Source: an uncultured bacterium (GTDB lineage: Bacteria > Bacillota > Clostridia > Oscillospirales > Oscillospiraceae). From it: a DNA stretch of 48,368 nt. Position numbers and translations under genes: made by a program. Of this stretch, positions 7,494-16,540 are shown piece after piece. The DNA is taken from contig CAMCCC010000016.1 in assembly GCA_945873205.1 (NCBI GenBank), positions 1 to 48,368 on the forward strand, read 5' to 3'. The first letter of the stretch is position 1. Every line of letters starts with the position of its first letter. Below the pieces are notes generated by a model. That model ran no database searches, was not told the DNA's origin, and was given only the letters and a program-made list of their open reading frames with translations.

Positions 7494-9380
7494 ATGAAGC
7501 ATGGTTTTATCAAGGTTGCTGCCGCTTCCCCGGTGATCAAAGTGGCAGACGCCGACTATAATGCCGGCAAAATCATAGACTGTATCAAGGACGCCGCGGA
7601 AAAGGGCGTGAAGATCCTGGTGTTCCCGGAGCTGAGCCTCACCGGCTGCAGCTGCTATGACATCATCGGCCACCGGGTAATCCTGGAGGGCGCCAAGGAG
7701 GCCCTGCTGCGGGTGGTGGAGGCCACCCGGGGCGTGGATATGCTCTGCTTTGTGGGCCTGCCCGTCGCCGCCGGCTCCCGGCTCTACAGCTGCGCCGCCG
7801 CCGTATGCAACGGGGAGCTGCTGGGTCTGGTGCCCCGGACCTATGTGGACGGCAGCCACTTTGCCGTGCCCGATGAGGAAGCCGTGGAGGTCATCATCGG
7901 CGGGGAGAGCGTGACCCTCTTTACCGATATGCTCTTTGAAAACCAGCTGCTCCCCGGCCTGTCGGTTGCGGTGGAGCTGGGCGCCGATATGGACGCGGTG
8001 ACCCCGCCGGCCCTGTGCCACGCTCTCTCCGGCGCCACCGTCATCGCCCAGATGGCCTCCTTCCCGGAGACCGTCAGCTCCACCCAGGAGGCAGAGCTGA
8101 ACATCCGCTTCCTGTCCCGCCGGCTCCACTGCGGCATGGTGATGGCCGCCCCCGGCAAGGGGGAGAGCAGCACGGACAACGTGTTCTCCGGATTGTGCCT
8201 GGTGGCGGAAAACGGCGAGATTCTGGCCTCCGACGAGCGTGAGGACAGCCTGGCCGTCAGCGAGATCGACGTGGAGTATATGATGAATCTCCGCCGGGCC
8301 ACCGGCGCTTTCGACGTGGGCGATTATCCCCACATCATCTGCCCCTGGGGCGTGAAGGAGGAAGTGACGGCACTGAGCCGGGTCTTCCCCATGCATCCCC
8401 ATCTGCCCCGGACGGCGGAGGAGCTGCCCGGCTACTGCAAGCGGATGCTGGACATCCAGGTGTCCGGCCTTGTAAAGCGCATGGAGTACGCCCATCTGGA
8501 CCACTGCGTGGTGGGCATCTCCGGCGGCGTGGACTCCACCCTGGCGGTGATGGTCTGCGCGGCGGCAGTGGCGAAAATGGGCCTGCCCAAGGAGAATGTG
8601 GTGGCCTGCACCCTGCCCTGCTTCGGCACCTCCTCCCGCACCAAGTCCAACGCCATCATTGTGGCCGAGCAGCTGGGCTGCGAGGTGCGGGTGATTGACA
8701 TCGGCAAGGCCGTGTACCAGCACTTTGACGATATCGGCCACGCCCATGACGACTACTCCATCGCCTTTGAGAATGCCCAGGCCCGGGAACGCACCCAGGT
8801 GCTGATGGACATTGCCAACAAGGTCAACGGCCTGGATGTGGGCACCGAGGATCTCAGCGAGTTTGTGGACGGCTGGTGCACCTATAACGGCGACCACACC
8901 AGTATGTATGACGTGAATCTGGGCCTGACCAAGACCCAGGTGCGTGCCAACGTGCGCTTCATCGCCGACAACACCGAGGACAAGGTGCTGAAGGCCGCCC
9001 TGTACGACGTGCTGGATTGCCCCGTCACGCCGGAGCTGCTGCCCATCCACGACGACCAGATCGAGCAGAAGAGCGAGGACGCCGTAGGCTCCTACAGTCT
9101 CCAGGACTTCTTCACCCACATGATCATGATCCGGGGCTTCGCCCCCTCCAAGACCCTGCGGCTGGCCAAGCTGGCCTATGCCAATGAGTTTACCGATGAA
9201 GAGCTGATCCGCTGGCTCACCAGCTACTGCAAGCGCTACTTCTCCCAGCAGTTCAAGCGCTCCTGCCTGATGGACGGGCCTGCGGTGGAGGCCTTCACCG
9301 TGTCCCCCCGCACCGGCTTCCTGATTCCCTCCGACGCGGAGAACACCCTGTTTTTGAAGGATCTGGAGAAGCTGCAGTAA
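7494..9380 (+). CDS. nadE: NAD+ synthase with a degenerate glutaminase domain
   Basis: Converts nicotinate adenine dinucleotide to NAD+. The 628-aa length and two-domain layout match glutamine-dependent NadE: an N-terminal nitrilase-like domain (about 1-290) and a C-terminal N-type ATP-pyrophosphatase domain with SGGVDS at 343-348, TEDLSEF and the usual helical tail. The nitrilase triad is broken. Glu46 is present in LVFPELSLTGC, but the expected Lys is Arg115 (GLVPRTY) and the expected nucleophile Cys (family pattern EICEDLW) is Gly163 (VELGADM). Inference: it cannot use glutamine and works with free ammonia. It starts 39 bases after glyS with AGGTG upstream and is followed by gdhA, an ammonia-handling enzyme. 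Confidence 0.92.
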   Translation: MKHGFIKVAAASPVIKVADADYNAGKIIDCIKDAAEKGVKILVFPELSLTGCSCYDIIGHRVILEGAKEALLRVVEATRGVDMLCFVGLPVAAGSRLYSCAAAVCNGELLGLVPRTYVDGSHFAVPDEEAVEVIIGGESVTLFTDMLFENQLLPGLSVAVELGADMDAVTPPALCHALSGATVIAQMASFPETVSSTQEAELNIRFLSRRLHCGMVMAAPGKGESSTDNVFSGLCLVAENGEILASDEREDSLAVSEIDVEYMMNLRRATGAFDVGDYPHIICPWGVKEEVTALSRVFPMHPHLPRTAEELPGYCKRMLDIQVSGLVKRMEYAHLDHCVVGISGGVDSTLAVMVCAAAVAKMGLPKENVVACTLPCFGTSSRTKSNAIIVAEQLGCEVRVIDIGKAVYQHFDDIGHAHDDYSIAFENAQARERTQVLMDIANKVNGLDVGTEDLSEFVDGWCTYNGDHTSMYDVNLGLTKTQVRANVRFIADNTEDKVLKAALYDVLDCPVTPELLPIHDDQIEQKSEDAVGSYSLQDFFTHMIMIRGFAPSKTLRLAKLAYANEFTDEELIRWLTSYCKRYFSQQFKRSCLMDGPAVEAFTVSPRTGFLIPSDAENTLFLKDLEKLQ

Positions 9381-9409
9381 TTCACGAGATACCCTAGCCG
9401 GGATAATAT
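9381..9409 (+). promoter_or_regulatory. Candidate promoter of gdhA
   Basis: TTCACG (9381-9386), a 17-bp spacer and TAATAT (9404-9409), right after the nadE stop. It would give gdhA independent expression. Confidence 0.5.
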
Positions 9410-9411
9410 AA

Positions 9412-10785
<1,374 letters not shown>

Positions 10786-10807
10786 CACTACATAGGAGAA
10801 GTATTGG

Positions 10808-10839
10808 CCGGCCGGGGCAAAAGCCCCGGTCGGTTTTTT
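10808..10839 (+). terminator. Rho-independent terminator of gdhA
   Basis: GC-rich stem CCG-G-CCGGGGC / GCCCCGG-T-CGG with loop AAAA, followed by six T residues. Confidence 0.92.
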
Positions 10840-10974
10840 ACATTCTTTGGCAGGAGGATTGTCCAGAAATTTTTCCGCTCCGGCGGTGTTTTTCCCTTGT
10901 ATTTGAAACACAAAGGGTATATTCTGCGTCTTATATACAGATAGAATATTGATTGTATGGAAAGGATGAGAGGA

Positions 10975-11775
10975 ATGAAAAAATACGCGCGCACCCTCAC
11001 GGCCCTGATTGTGGCGCTGGCCCTGACCCTGAGTCTGGCGGGCTGCAGCATTGCCCTGAATGACATGCTGATCGTCAAACGGGCCTACAAACACATCACG
11101 GAGATGGACAGTCTCAGCTTCACCCTGACAGCGGACCTGGACGCGGTGGCCGGTTCCCTGCCGGTCAAAAGCTCCGTCGACGCGGACTGCCAGTATGTCA
11201 TCGACCCCGGCACCCTGAAAGCCCAGGTGGAGCTGGACATGGGCAAGCTGGGGAAGATTTCCCTGCCCCTTTATGTTTTCTCCGGGGACGGCGCCCTGCA
11301 GGTTCTGGCCGGTCTGGGGCAGAGTGGCAGCACCGTATGGGTGAGCAACAGCTTTCCCCTTGCCGGCAGCGAGGAGCAGGATGAGGAGCTCGACAGGCTG
11401 ACCGTGGAAGCGGTACTGAATATGCTGCAGGACGACCCGGAGGCCCTGTCCGTAGGTGAGAGCGAGAGCATCAACGGCCAGTCCTGCCGCCCCTTCATCC
11501 TGAAGGTACCCGGTGCAGTGCTGATGGAGGCCCTGGCTCTGCAGGCCCCGGAGGGCAGCAGCTTTGCCATTGACGACACTGTCGTCACCATATGGATTGC
11601 CGAGAAGGACGGGATGCCGGTGCGGCTCAGCGCGGACCTGGCCTCTCTGTTCCAGTACCTGCTGGATATTGCGGACGCTTCCTATCTGCCCAAGCTGAAG
11701 CTGAACAGCCTGCCGGTGACGGTGGATATCACCGGCTACAATAACGTGCAGAGCATCACCCTGCCCACCGCCTGA
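10975..11775 (+). CDS. Putative lipoprotein of unknown function
   Basis: A 266-residue exported lipoprotein. MKKYARTLTALIV starts a signal peptide ending in lipobox LAGC with Cys24 as the lipidated residue. The mature part has alternating charged and hydrophobic strands (FTLTADLDAV, QVELDMGKLGKISLPLYVF, VTIWIAEKDGMPVRLSADL), reminiscent of LolA/LppX-like beta-sheet lipoproteins, but I cannot assign a family with confidence. I chose the ATG at 10975, not the in-frame ATG at 10957, because AAAGGA lies 8 bases upstream and the signal peptide then starts with MKK. It stands alone between two terminators. Confidence 0.82.
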   Translation: MKKYARTLTALIVALALTLSLAGCSIALNDMLIVKRAYKHITEMDSLSFTLTADLDAVAGSLPVKSSVDADCQYVIDPGTLKAQVELDMGKLGKISLPLYVFSGDGALQVLAGLGQSGSTVWVSNSFPLAGSEEQDEELDRLTVEAVLNMLQDDPEALSVGESESINGQSCRPFILKVPGAVLMEALALQAPEGSSFAIDDTVVTIWIAEKDGMPVRLSADLASLFQYLLDIADASYLPKLKLNSLPVTVDITGYNNVQSITLPTA

Positions 11776-11792
11776 CCGGCGGCTTTCATCTT

Positions 11793-11820
11793 CCAGACCG
11801 CAGCCCCGTCTGGTATTTTC
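11793..11820 (+). terminator. Probable terminator after the lipoprotein gene
   Basis: Stem CCAGAC / GTCTGG with a 9-base loop, followed by TATTTTC. The stem is short, so confidence is moderate. Confidence 0.55.
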
Positions 11821-11884
11821 CTCTTTACAAAGGGCAGACTAATGGTGTATCATGATGCGGATAATACATTACAGGAGAATGTGT

Positions 11885-12106
11885 ATGGATTTTCTTGATA
11901 TTGAACTGTTGGACTGCCCGGTGTGCAACGGCCCCGGCCTGCTGGAGGAGGAGAACGGCTGGTGTATGTATGTGATGTGCCTGGATTGCGGCAGTCAGAC
12001 CGCGGAGATCGCTTTTCACTCCCGGGAGGAGCGGAAGGCCGCCGCGCAGAGCGCCGCCGACCTTTGGAACATGGGCAAGGTGGTCTCCCCCACCCCCGGT
12101 TCCTGA
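11885..12106 (+). CDS. Lar-like small zinc-ribbon protein
   Basis: A 73-residue protein with two cysteine pairs, CPVC near residue 10 and CLDC near 32, followed by CG..TAEIAFHSREERKAAAQSAADLWN. The arrangement C-x2-C ... W-x-V-x-C-x2-CG ... EEA ... WN resembles the Lar/YdaR-like family, small zinc ribbons first described as restriction-alleviation proteins but widespread with unknown roles. The start at 11885 has AGGAG 7 bases upstream; upstream in-frame ATGs lack a ribosome site. A candidate promoter TTTACA (11824-11829), 18 bp, TATCAT (11848-11853) precedes it, and a terminator hairpin follows. A DNA-modification role is not implied by the context. Confidence 0.7.
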   Translation: MDFLDIELLDCPVCNGPGLLEEENGWCMYVMCLDCGSQTAEIAFHSREERKAAAQSAADLWNMGKVVSPTPGS

Positions 12107-12114
12107 TAAGAAAC

Positions 12115-12152
12115 AATGCCTGTTGTTCTCCCTTGAGCAACAGGCATTCTTT
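12115..12152 (+). terminator. Terminator after the zinc-ribbon gene
   Basis: Perfect 11-bp stem AATGCCTGTTG / CAACAGGCATT with a 12-base loop, followed by CTTT. Confidence 0.7.
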
Positions 12153-12183
12153 ACAAAAATCGATTCATTGAAAGGAGAACCCC

Positions 12184-12372
12184 ATGGAAAAGTTCATCCC
12201 CTACGAGAAGCTGTCCAAGAAGGAACAGCGCAAACGTGACGCCCAGCGGCGGGGCAGCTGGCAGGGCATCAGCCCCGTGACCCGCAGGGCCGAAAACCCC
12301 AAAGCCTACAACAGAAGAAAGGCACAGAAATGGAAGGATGATTCCGCTTCTGTGCCTTTTTGTTTTATTTGA
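12184..12372 (+). CDS. Conserved small basic protein of unknown function
   Basis: A 62-residue, strongly basic protein (MEKFIPYEKLSKKEQRK, then RRGSWQGISPVTR and NPKAYNRRKAQKW). From memory, near-identical short proteins occur across Clostridia, usually ending soon after the AYNRKKA segment; none has a known role. AAAGGAG precedes the ATG. The last dozen codons (DDSASVPFCFI) are read through the hairpin of a terminator at 12318-12366, and the stop overlaps the 3' end of the convergent EFR1 gene by 8 bases, so the C-terminal tail is probably an unselected extension. The Lys/Arg content suggests RNA or ribosome binding, which is inference only. Confidence 0.75.
   Translation: MEKFIPYEKLSKKEQRKRDAQRRGSWQGISPVTRRAENPKAYNRRKAQKWKDDSASVPFCFI
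12318..12366. terminator. Hairpin terminator inside the 3' end of the small basic ORF
   Basis: Perfect 12-bp stem AAAGGCACAGAA / TTCTGTGCCTTT followed on the plus strand by a T-rich stretch. It lies between two convergent genes and may serve both. Confidence 0.8.
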
Positions 12373-13108
12373 GATAGTACCGCCGCAGGCCAACGGAGTG
12401 TTTGCCGTACTCAATGGCCTGGGTGGGGCAGAGGTTGATGCAGGCCATGCAGTGGGTGCAGCTGCCGTGCCAGACCGGGCGGCCCTGTTCCAGGCTGATG
12501 TTATGCAGCAGGCAGCTCTCGGCGCATTTGCCGCAGGAGATGCAGCGGTCGGTGGCGTAAAACTTTTTATCGCCGATGCAGAACTTATAGAAGAAAGCGT
12601 TCACCGGGCCGCTGTACAGCTTGTCCAGCAGGCGGACCGGCGGCTCCGGGAAGTCCTGCCCGGCGGCGATCAGGGCCGCCGCCCGCTCCGCCTGCCTGCC
12701 GCCGATGCGGATCAGCTTTTCCGCCGTCTCCGGCGACGGAGCAGAGAACATAGCAATATAATTCTCCGGCATTTTGATCTGCATGACGCCGTGGAAATGG
12801 AAGCCCTTTTCGTCACAAAGGCTGCGGATGCCCTGGGCGGCGTTGCCGATCTCGCTGCCACAGTCCATGACGAACCAGGCCTCCCGGCTGCCGGTGAAAG
12901 ATGCTTCGCGGATAAAGTCCCGGAAGATATGGGGGATCTGCCAGCCGTAGGTGGGGCAGACAAAGACCCAGGGCTTTTCCGAACGGAAGTCCCCGGTCCG
13001 GCCTTCCCGGATCAGTTCCGCCGCGGAGACCAGTTCATCCTCCAGCTTTTCCGCCAGAATCCGGGCCAGATGGCGGCTGTTGCCGGTGCCGGTGTAATAG
13101 AGTATCAT
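12365..13108 (-). CDS. EFR1-type flavodoxin/ferredoxin fusion protein
   Basis: A 247-residue electron-transfer protein. The N-terminal flavodoxin-like domain opens with YYTGTGNSRHLA, the FMN phosphate loop, and continues through VCPTYGWQIP and VMDCGSEIGN. The C-terminal 60 residues hold two [4Fe-4S] motifs, CISCGKCAESC and CTHCMACINLCP. The combination is the EFR1 family common in anaerobes; physiological partners are not known. It overlaps the thioesterase gene upstream by 4 bases (ATGA), so the two are translationally coupled. Convergent with the small basic ORF. Confidence 0.9.
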   Translation of the reverse strand: MILYYTGTGNSRHLARILAEKLEDELVSAAELIREGRTGDFRSEKPWVFVCPTYGWQIPHIFRDFIREASFTGSREAWFVMDCGSEIGNAAQGIRSLCDEKGFHFHGVMQIKMPENYIAMFSAPSPETAEKLIRIGGRQAERAAALIAAGQDFPEPPVRLLDKLYSGPVNAFFYKFCIGDKKFYATDRCISCGKCAESCLLHNISLEQGRPVWHGSCTHCMACINLCPTQAIEYGKHSVGLRRYYLK

Positions 13109-13536
13109 GTTGTTTCCTCCTTGTTCTTTTCCGCTTCCCGGCGCAGCAGCGCATCCAGGGCCGGGCTCTGCTTTCGCAGGATGACGGGGCGGCCGGCACC
13201 GTCGATATAGCAGTGCTGGCTCGTGCCGGTGAACAGCAGCTCCCCGGTGTCCTGCTTGGTCATGGTGTAGCCCACGGTGAGCTTCACGCCGTTATAGTCC
13301 CGCACCCTGACGCGGATGCGGATCAGGTCGTTGAAGCTGCTGCTGTGCTTATACTGGCAGTCGATGCCGGTCACCGGGGAGATAAGCCCCTCCTGCTCCT
13401 GCCGGGCATAGCTGTAGCCCAGCTGCTCCAGGAAATGGACCCGGGCCTCCTCCATATACCGTATGTAATTGCTGTGATGGGTAATACCCATCTTGTCCGT
13501 CTCATAATAATTCACCCGGCGCAGATAATCTTCCAA
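13105..13536 (-). CDS. Acyl-CoA thioesterase, 4HBT/YbgC-like hotdog fold
   Basis: A 143-residue hotdog-fold thioesterase. The family signature RVNYYETDKMGITHHSNYIRYMEEAR includes the catalytic Asp in ETDKMG and the HxNY element. The strand pattern (IRIRVRVRDYNGVKLTVGYTMT) fits the central beta sheet. The substrate is unknown; YbgC/FadM-like enzymes hydrolyse short to medium acyl-CoA or acyl-ACP. It is the first gene of a two-gene unit with the EFR1 protein. A candidate -10 TATACT with an extended TGG lies at 13568-13573 on the minus strand. The Shine-Dalgarno near the start is weak, so the start is less certain than the gene itself. Confidence 0.88.
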   Translation of the reverse strand: MEDYLRRVNYYETDKMGITHHSNYIRYMEEARVHFLEQLGYSYARQEQEGLISPVTGIDCQYKHSSSFNDLIRIRVRVRDYNGVKLTVGYTMTKQDTGELLFTGTSQHCYIDGAGRPVILRKQSPALDALLRREAEKNKEETT

Positions 13537-13656
13537 AGTGCCTGCCTCTTTTCCTCTGTTTTTTCCAAGTATACCACAATTTTTTACTTTGTGCTATGCA
13601 GGGCGGGGATTTTGATGTAAAATAAAGCCCATATTTTACAGTAAGGAAGAATGTAT

Positions 13657-14796
13657 ATGAAAAAGCAAACGCTCACGGTATGGGAAGCAGCCTGCATCAT
13701 CACGGGCTACGGCATCGGCGGCGGCGTGCTGGCCATGCCCTATCTGACGGCCAAAAACGGCATCATCGCCGCAGGGCTGATTCTGCTGGCGGCTTTCGCG
13801 GCCAGCTTTGTGCTGCACATGATGATCGCCGACGTGGCGGCCAAGTGCGGCAGCGGCTCCCAGATCGTGTCGGTATTCTCCCGCTTTCTCTTTCGGGGCC
13901 GGGCCAAGGCGCTGTTGACGGTGCTGTTTTTCGCGCTGATGGCGGTGGTGCTCTGCGCCAATCTGGCGGCCTACATCGCCGGAGCGGCAGAAGTTATGGA
14001 GGGGCTGCTGCCGGTGGGAAAGACGGTGGCCATGTTGATTTTCTATGTGCTGGCAGCATCGGTGGTGCTCTTTGGGCTGAAGGCGGTGGCCGTCAGTGAG
14101 AAGCTGATGGTGGCGGTCATTTTCGCCCTCATTGGGGTGCTGGCAGTTTGCTCCCTGGGCGCCCAGGCCCATCCTCTGCCCCTGGCCCCCGGCAGCGGCA
14201 AGGACATGCTGGCCTTTTTCGGTATGGCCATGCTCTCTTTCTCCGCTTTCTTCTCCATCCCCCAGGCGGTGGAAGGCCTGGGAGGCGATACGGGAAAGGT
14301 AAAAAAGGCCGTATTTCTGGGGCTGGGCAACAACTTCATTCTGATCCTGGTCATCACCCTCTGCGCCCTCTACGCCTCTGAGGAAGTGACGCCCGTGGCC
14401 ATGGTGGGCTGGAGCGCAGGGATCGGCTCCTGGGCTGTGGTGGCCGGCTCCCTGTTCACGCTGCTTGCTATGCTCACCACCTATTGGAGCATCTCCCTGG
14501 CTCTGTCCTCCATTGTCCGGGAGCAGACCCGGCTGGGCGCCCGGCTGTGCTGGTGCCTGGCCACACTGCCCTCCCTGCTGCTGGCTTTGCTGCCCATAGG
14601 CGGCTTTCTGGACTTTCTGGAGATCGCCGGGGGTGCCATCGCCATCCTGGTGGCGGTAATGGTGGTGCCCACCTTTGGCAGGGCCGTGAAGGAAGTTCCC
14701 GGCAGTATGCTGGGCCGCTTTTCCGGCAAAGCCACCCAGGGACTCATCATCCTGGCCTACCTGCTGATGGCCGCAGGCAGTCTGATTTCCCTGTGA
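13657..14796 (+). CDS. Amino-acid permease (aromatic amino-acid/HAAAP-like)
   Basis: About 379 residues with 10-11 membrane helices. The N-terminal VWEAACIITGYGIGGGVLAMPYLTAKNG matches the first helix of the hydroxy/aromatic amino-acid permease family (TyrP/Mtr/TdcC type), whose broken TM1 carries GxGIGGGxLAxP. FFGMAMLSFSAFFSIPQAVEGLGGD corresponds to the family's TM6 region. The specific substrate cannot be predicted. I prefer the ATG at 13657 (MKKQTLTV) because AAGGA is then 9 bases upstream; the ATG at 13651 is too close. The downstream amidohydrolase starts 8 bases after the stop, so both probably form one operon for uptake and breakdown of an amide-type nutrient. Confidence 0.85.
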   Translation: MKKQTLTVWEAACIITGYGIGGGVLAMPYLTAKNGIIAAGLILLAAFAASFVLHMMIADVAAKCGSGSQIVSVFSRFLFRGRAKALLTVLFFALMAVVLCANLAAYIAGAAEVMEGLLPVGKTVAMLIFYVLAASVVLFGLKAVAVSEKLMVAVIFALIGVLAVCSLGAQAHPLPLAPGSGKDMLAFFGMAMLSFSAFFSIPQAVEGLGGDTGKVKKAVFLGLGNNFILILVITLCALYASEEVTPVAMVGWSAGIGSWAVVAGSLFTLLAMLTTYWSISLALSSIVREQTRLGARLCWCLATLPSLLLALLPIGGFLDFLEIAGGAIAILVAVMVVPTFGRAVKEVPGSMLGRFSGKATQGLIILAYLLMAAGSLISL

Positions 14797-14804
14797 GGCA
14801 AGCC

Positions 14805-16394
14805 ATGGGCAAGTGTACTTTGTTTGAAAACGCCCGGTTCCACACCGGCCGGCGGGAGACGGAGGTCTTTTCCTATATGCTGGTGGAGAAGGGACGGATC
14901 AAGGCGCTCAGCAACGAAAAGCCGGCCCCCCGGGAATACTGCCGCCGGGTGGATCTGGGCGGCGGCCACGCCTACCCCTGTCTCATTGATGGGCACACCC
15001 ATCTGCTCTATACCATTGTGGCGGCGGCCATGGGCTTTGATGTCTGCACCCTTCAGGCCGGGCAGGTGGTGCCGGACACGCTGGCCGGTGTAGAGCAGCG
15101 GCTGCGGGCCTTCGCCGCCGGGAAGAAGCCGGGGGAGCTGGTGGTAGCCAACAACTACATCCCCAGCGCCATTGCGGAGCGGCGGCTGCCCAACCGGCAG
15201 GAGCTGGACCAATGGTGCGGCGGCCGGGCAGCGGTGGTCTATACCATTGACGGGCACGCCAGCGCCCTTTCCACCGCCATGCTGGAGAGAATGGGCATTG
15301 ACCCCCAGGGCCACGATGGCATACTGGCCGGCGAGGCCCATGACCGGGCCCAGGGCCGGCTGACGGATATCATCGCCTCCGCCGTGACCCCCGGGGTTCT
15401 GGCCCGGGGTATCGCTGCGGTAGAGAACGCCTGCGCCCAATTTGGCATCTCCCATCTGGGGGCACTGGACGGCAACGGCGATTCGGAAAAAGATCCCACT
15501 ACCGCCCTGCTGGTGCTGCTGGCCCGGCGGATGAAGATCCAGGTGCGCTTCTATCCCCAATACTTTGACGTGGGGCGGGCGGAGAGATTCCGCAAATACC
15601 AGCGCCGCCCCCGGATCGGCGGCTGCGGCGAGTGGGAAATGGACGGCGCCGCCGGCGCCCACAGCGCCGCTTTCAGCCTCCCCTATCGGGACACCGGCAC
15701 CACCGCTCCCTGTTATTACACCCAGGAGCAGGTAAACCGCCAGGTGGCTCTGGCGGAGGCAAAGGGCTATCAGATCGCCAGCCATGCCATCGGGGACCGG
15801 GCCATTCTGCGGATCGGCAGCGCTCTGGCCAACACTGCCCCCGGCCGGCTTCACCGGCTGGAGCACGGGGAGTTCCCGGACCAGGACTGCCTGGAGCTGT
15901 ACAAACGCGGCCGCTTCGCCGTGATGATGCAGCCGGGCTATGCCTGGATGGACAAGCACTTTCTCCATTCCTACGAGCAGTTTCTCCCGCCGGAAGTGAT
16001 TGACCGGCTGTGCCTGAAAACGCTGGTGGAGGCCGGGGTCTGTGTCTGCGGCTCCAGCGATTCGCCGGTGCAGTCCCTGAACCCTTACCTGCAAATGGCC
16101 GGCATGGTGGACTTTTACCGTCCGGAAGAATCGGTCAGCCCCTATCAGGCCTTCCAATGCTACACGCTGAATGCCGCCCGGGCGCTGGAAGAACAGGAGG
16201 AAATCGGCAGTCTGGAGCCAGGCAAATGGGCCAATTTCTTCGTTGCCGATCAGGACCTGTTCACCCTGCGTCCGGAGCAGCTCCCGGATTTTCGTCCCCG
16301 GCAGAGCTACTATGGCGGCCGCCCCTGGAAGGAGCGGAAAGGCAGTCTGGGAGAGCTGGCGGCAATGCTTTGCAAAGTACCGCATAAAATATAG
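14805..16394 (+). CDS. Metal-dependent amidohydrolase, YtcJ-like
   Basis: A 529-residue amidohydrolase-superfamily enzyme. The metal-binding motif HTH is in CLIDGHTHLLY near residue 66. Later superfamily residues are visible in QIASHAIGDRAI, HRLEHGEFP and CGSSDSPVQSLNPYLQM (Asp near the C-terminal end of the barrel). The closing segment with GSLEPGKWANFFVADQDLF is typical of the YtcJ-like clade. Substrates of this clade are largely undefined. The start at 14805 is supported by a GAGG overlapping the permease stop, so translation is coupled to the permease. Earlier in-frame starts lie inside the permease gene. Confidence 0.88.
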   Translation: MGKCTLFENARFHTGRRETEVFSYMLVEKGRIKALSNEKPAPREYCRRVDLGGGHAYPCLIDGHTHLLYTIVAAAMGFDVCTLQAGQVVPDTLAGVEQRLRAFAAGKKPGELVVANNYIPSAIAERRLPNRQELDQWCGGRAAVVYTIDGHASALSTAMLERMGIDPQGHDGILAGEAHDRAQGRLTDIIASAVTPGVLARGIAAVENACAQFGISHLGALDGNGDSEKDPTTALLVLLARRMKIQVRFYPQYFDVGRAERFRKYQRRPRIGGCGEWEMDGAAGAHSAAFSLPYRDTGTTAPCYYTQEQVNRQVALAEAKGYQIASHAIGDRAILRIGSALANTAPGRLHRLEHGEFPDQDCLELYKRGRFAVMMQPGYAWMDKHFLHSYEQFLPPEVIDRLCLKTLVEAGVCVCGSSDSPVQSLNPYLQMAGMVDFYRPEESVSPYQAFQCYTLNAARALEEQEEIGSLEPGKWANFFVADQDLFTLRPEQLPDFRPRQSYYGGRPWKERKGSLGELAAMLCKVPHKI

Positions 16395-16400
16395 GGTTGT

Positions 16401-16418
16401 ATATTAAATAATTAACCA
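16401..16418. promoter_or_regulatory. Possible Rex operator upstream of rex
   Basis: ATATTAA-ATAA-TTAACCA matches the TTGTTAA-N4-TTAACAA type Rex operator at 11 of 14 defined positions. It lies upstream of the rex promoter, where autoregulation would be expected. Confidence 0.35.
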
Positions 16419-16435
16419 TTTGAGCGTTTTTGTCC

Positions 16436-16464
16436 TTGAATTCACATTCGGCTTATGTTATATT
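16436..16464 (+). promoter_or_regulatory. Promoter of rex
   Basis: TTGAAT (16436-16441), a 17-bp spacer and TATATT (16459-16464). GTTATATTTTA at 16457-16467 is repeated exactly at 16471-16481, so a second -10-like copy follows. Confidence 0.65.
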
Positions 16465-16540
16465 TTATGTGTTATATTTTAATCATAGGATATGCTCGGT
16501 GTAGCATTGCTTTGCCGGCATTTTTAAGGAGAGATTTTTT

